DNA from: Prochlorococcus sp. AG-363-N16
Lineage (GTDB): Bacteria; Cyanobacteriota; Cyanobacteriia; PCC-6307; Cyanobiaceae
DNA: 64,000 nt
Direction: 5' to 3'
Assembly (NCBI GenBank): GCA_003280135.1
Contig: QCFW01000004.1
Coordinates: 62,001 to 126,000 of the forward strand
Part shown: in pieces, positions 63,765-64,000 of the stretch
Layout of the letters: each line of letters opens with the position of its first letter
Numbering within the stretch: the first letter of the stretch is position 1
The notes under the pieces: model-generated
The model's input: the letters and a program-made list of their open reading frames with translations, nothing else
What the model was told of the DNA's origin: nothing
The model's database searches: none
Translations under genes and position numbers: made by a program

Positions 63765-64000
63765 CTATGAATTAAGTCTCAACCAATTTATAACGCACTG
63801 ATTGAATTCATTTGGAGATTCATCATGAGGGCAATGACCTGTATTTTCAATGATAATTAATTTTATCCAATGGTACCTATTGATTAATCTTTTACCAATA
63901 TATAAAGGTACCAATTTGTCTTTTCTCCCCCATATAAGCAAAAAAGGAGGCCTTTCTGTCATTTTTTCAAGGCAATTTAAGAGGAATGGTGCGGTATAAA
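63765..64000 (-). CDS. alpha/beta hydrolase, C-terminal part (runs off the window)
   Basis: The frame is open to the end of the window on the minus strand. It reads YTAPFLLNCLEKMTERPPFL, then LIWGRKDKLVPLYIGKRLI and IIIENTGHCPHDESPNEFNQ. The D in GRKDKLVP and the H in TGHCPHDESP are the acid and base of an alpha/beta hydrolase triad; the nucleophile serine is outside the window. The substrate cannot be inferred. The track ORF (63962) is only an internal Met. Confidence 0.85.
   Translation of the reverse strand, partial: YTAPFLLNCLEKMTERPPFLLIWGRKDKLVPLYIGKRLINRYHWIKLIIIENTGHCPHDESPNEFNQCVINWLRLNS

Overview
The window looks like a chromosomal segment of a marine picocyanobacterium, most likely Prochlorococcus. 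The evidence is the psbD-psbC pair with ycf4, a SomA-type SLH porin, a cyanobacterial LexA box, ycf46, DUF3611, DUF2808 and DUF3769 families, very low GC, small intergenic spaces and very few duplicated genes. I cannot fix the ecotype from sequence alone.

Layout. 0.3-17.6 kb is a compact housekeeping core: ispF, larB, thiS-thiE, ribF, surE, pheS, nadK, cobL, ribD, ftsH, argF, lexA and a cyanobacterial LptD-like outer-membrane gene. 17.6-22.4 kb is a surface-polysaccharide region (UDP-glucuronate 4-epimerase type gene, WecA/TagO-type transferase, galE). It is split by about 1.5 kb of AT-rich spacer that holds tRNA-Ala(GGC) and decayed coding fragments. 23-36.8 kb is core again: tRNA-Arg(TCT), an HTH protein, rsmI/cysQ, pnp, rpsN, and the chain rpmH-rnpA-PH domain-yidC-ycf46-serS-rseP on the minus strand, then DUF2808, aroH and sppA. 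36.8-51.6 kb is accessory and rich in envelope functions: DMT transporter, three glycosyltransferases, an FAD oxidoreductase, a porin, an arylsulfotransferase-like gene, and a translationally coupled minus-strand set (arylsulfotransferase remnant, a YIGPG small membrane protein, a multi-TM protein, a PAPS-type sulfotransferase). About 1 kb of decayed sequence follows. 51.7-54.3 kb carries glyQ, tRNA-Ser(CGA), two small membrane proteins and rpmG. 54.3-56.4 kb is another decayed sugar locus, with one intact gene (CapE/FnlA-type dehydratase) beside the remains of capF and of a dehydrogenase. 56.4-64 kb is core: ferredoxin, cobQ, maf, psbC, psbD, ycf4, a cyclophilin, ilvN and a partial alpha/beta hydrolase.

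How the genes work together. Cofactor synthesis (isoprenoids, thiamine, flavin, NADP, cobalamin at two separate loci) and photosystem II core genes are ordinary. The variable parts all concern the cell surface: sugar nucleotides, lipid-linked glycan initiation, glycosyl transfer, LPS export and sulfation. Several loci are visibly eroding. I found pseudogenes that the ORF track does not show, because they are broken by stops and frameshifts.

The most interesting unit is the sulfotransferase/arylsulfotransferase set at 47.2-50.6 kb. It pairs a cytosolic PAPS-type sulfotransferase with a membrane-anchored periplasmic arylsulfotransferase-like propeller and two small membrane proteins, and it has a second arylsulfotransferase copy reduced to its C-terminus. 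Its function is not established here. I saw no CRISPR array, insertion sequence, rRNA or phage structural gene.
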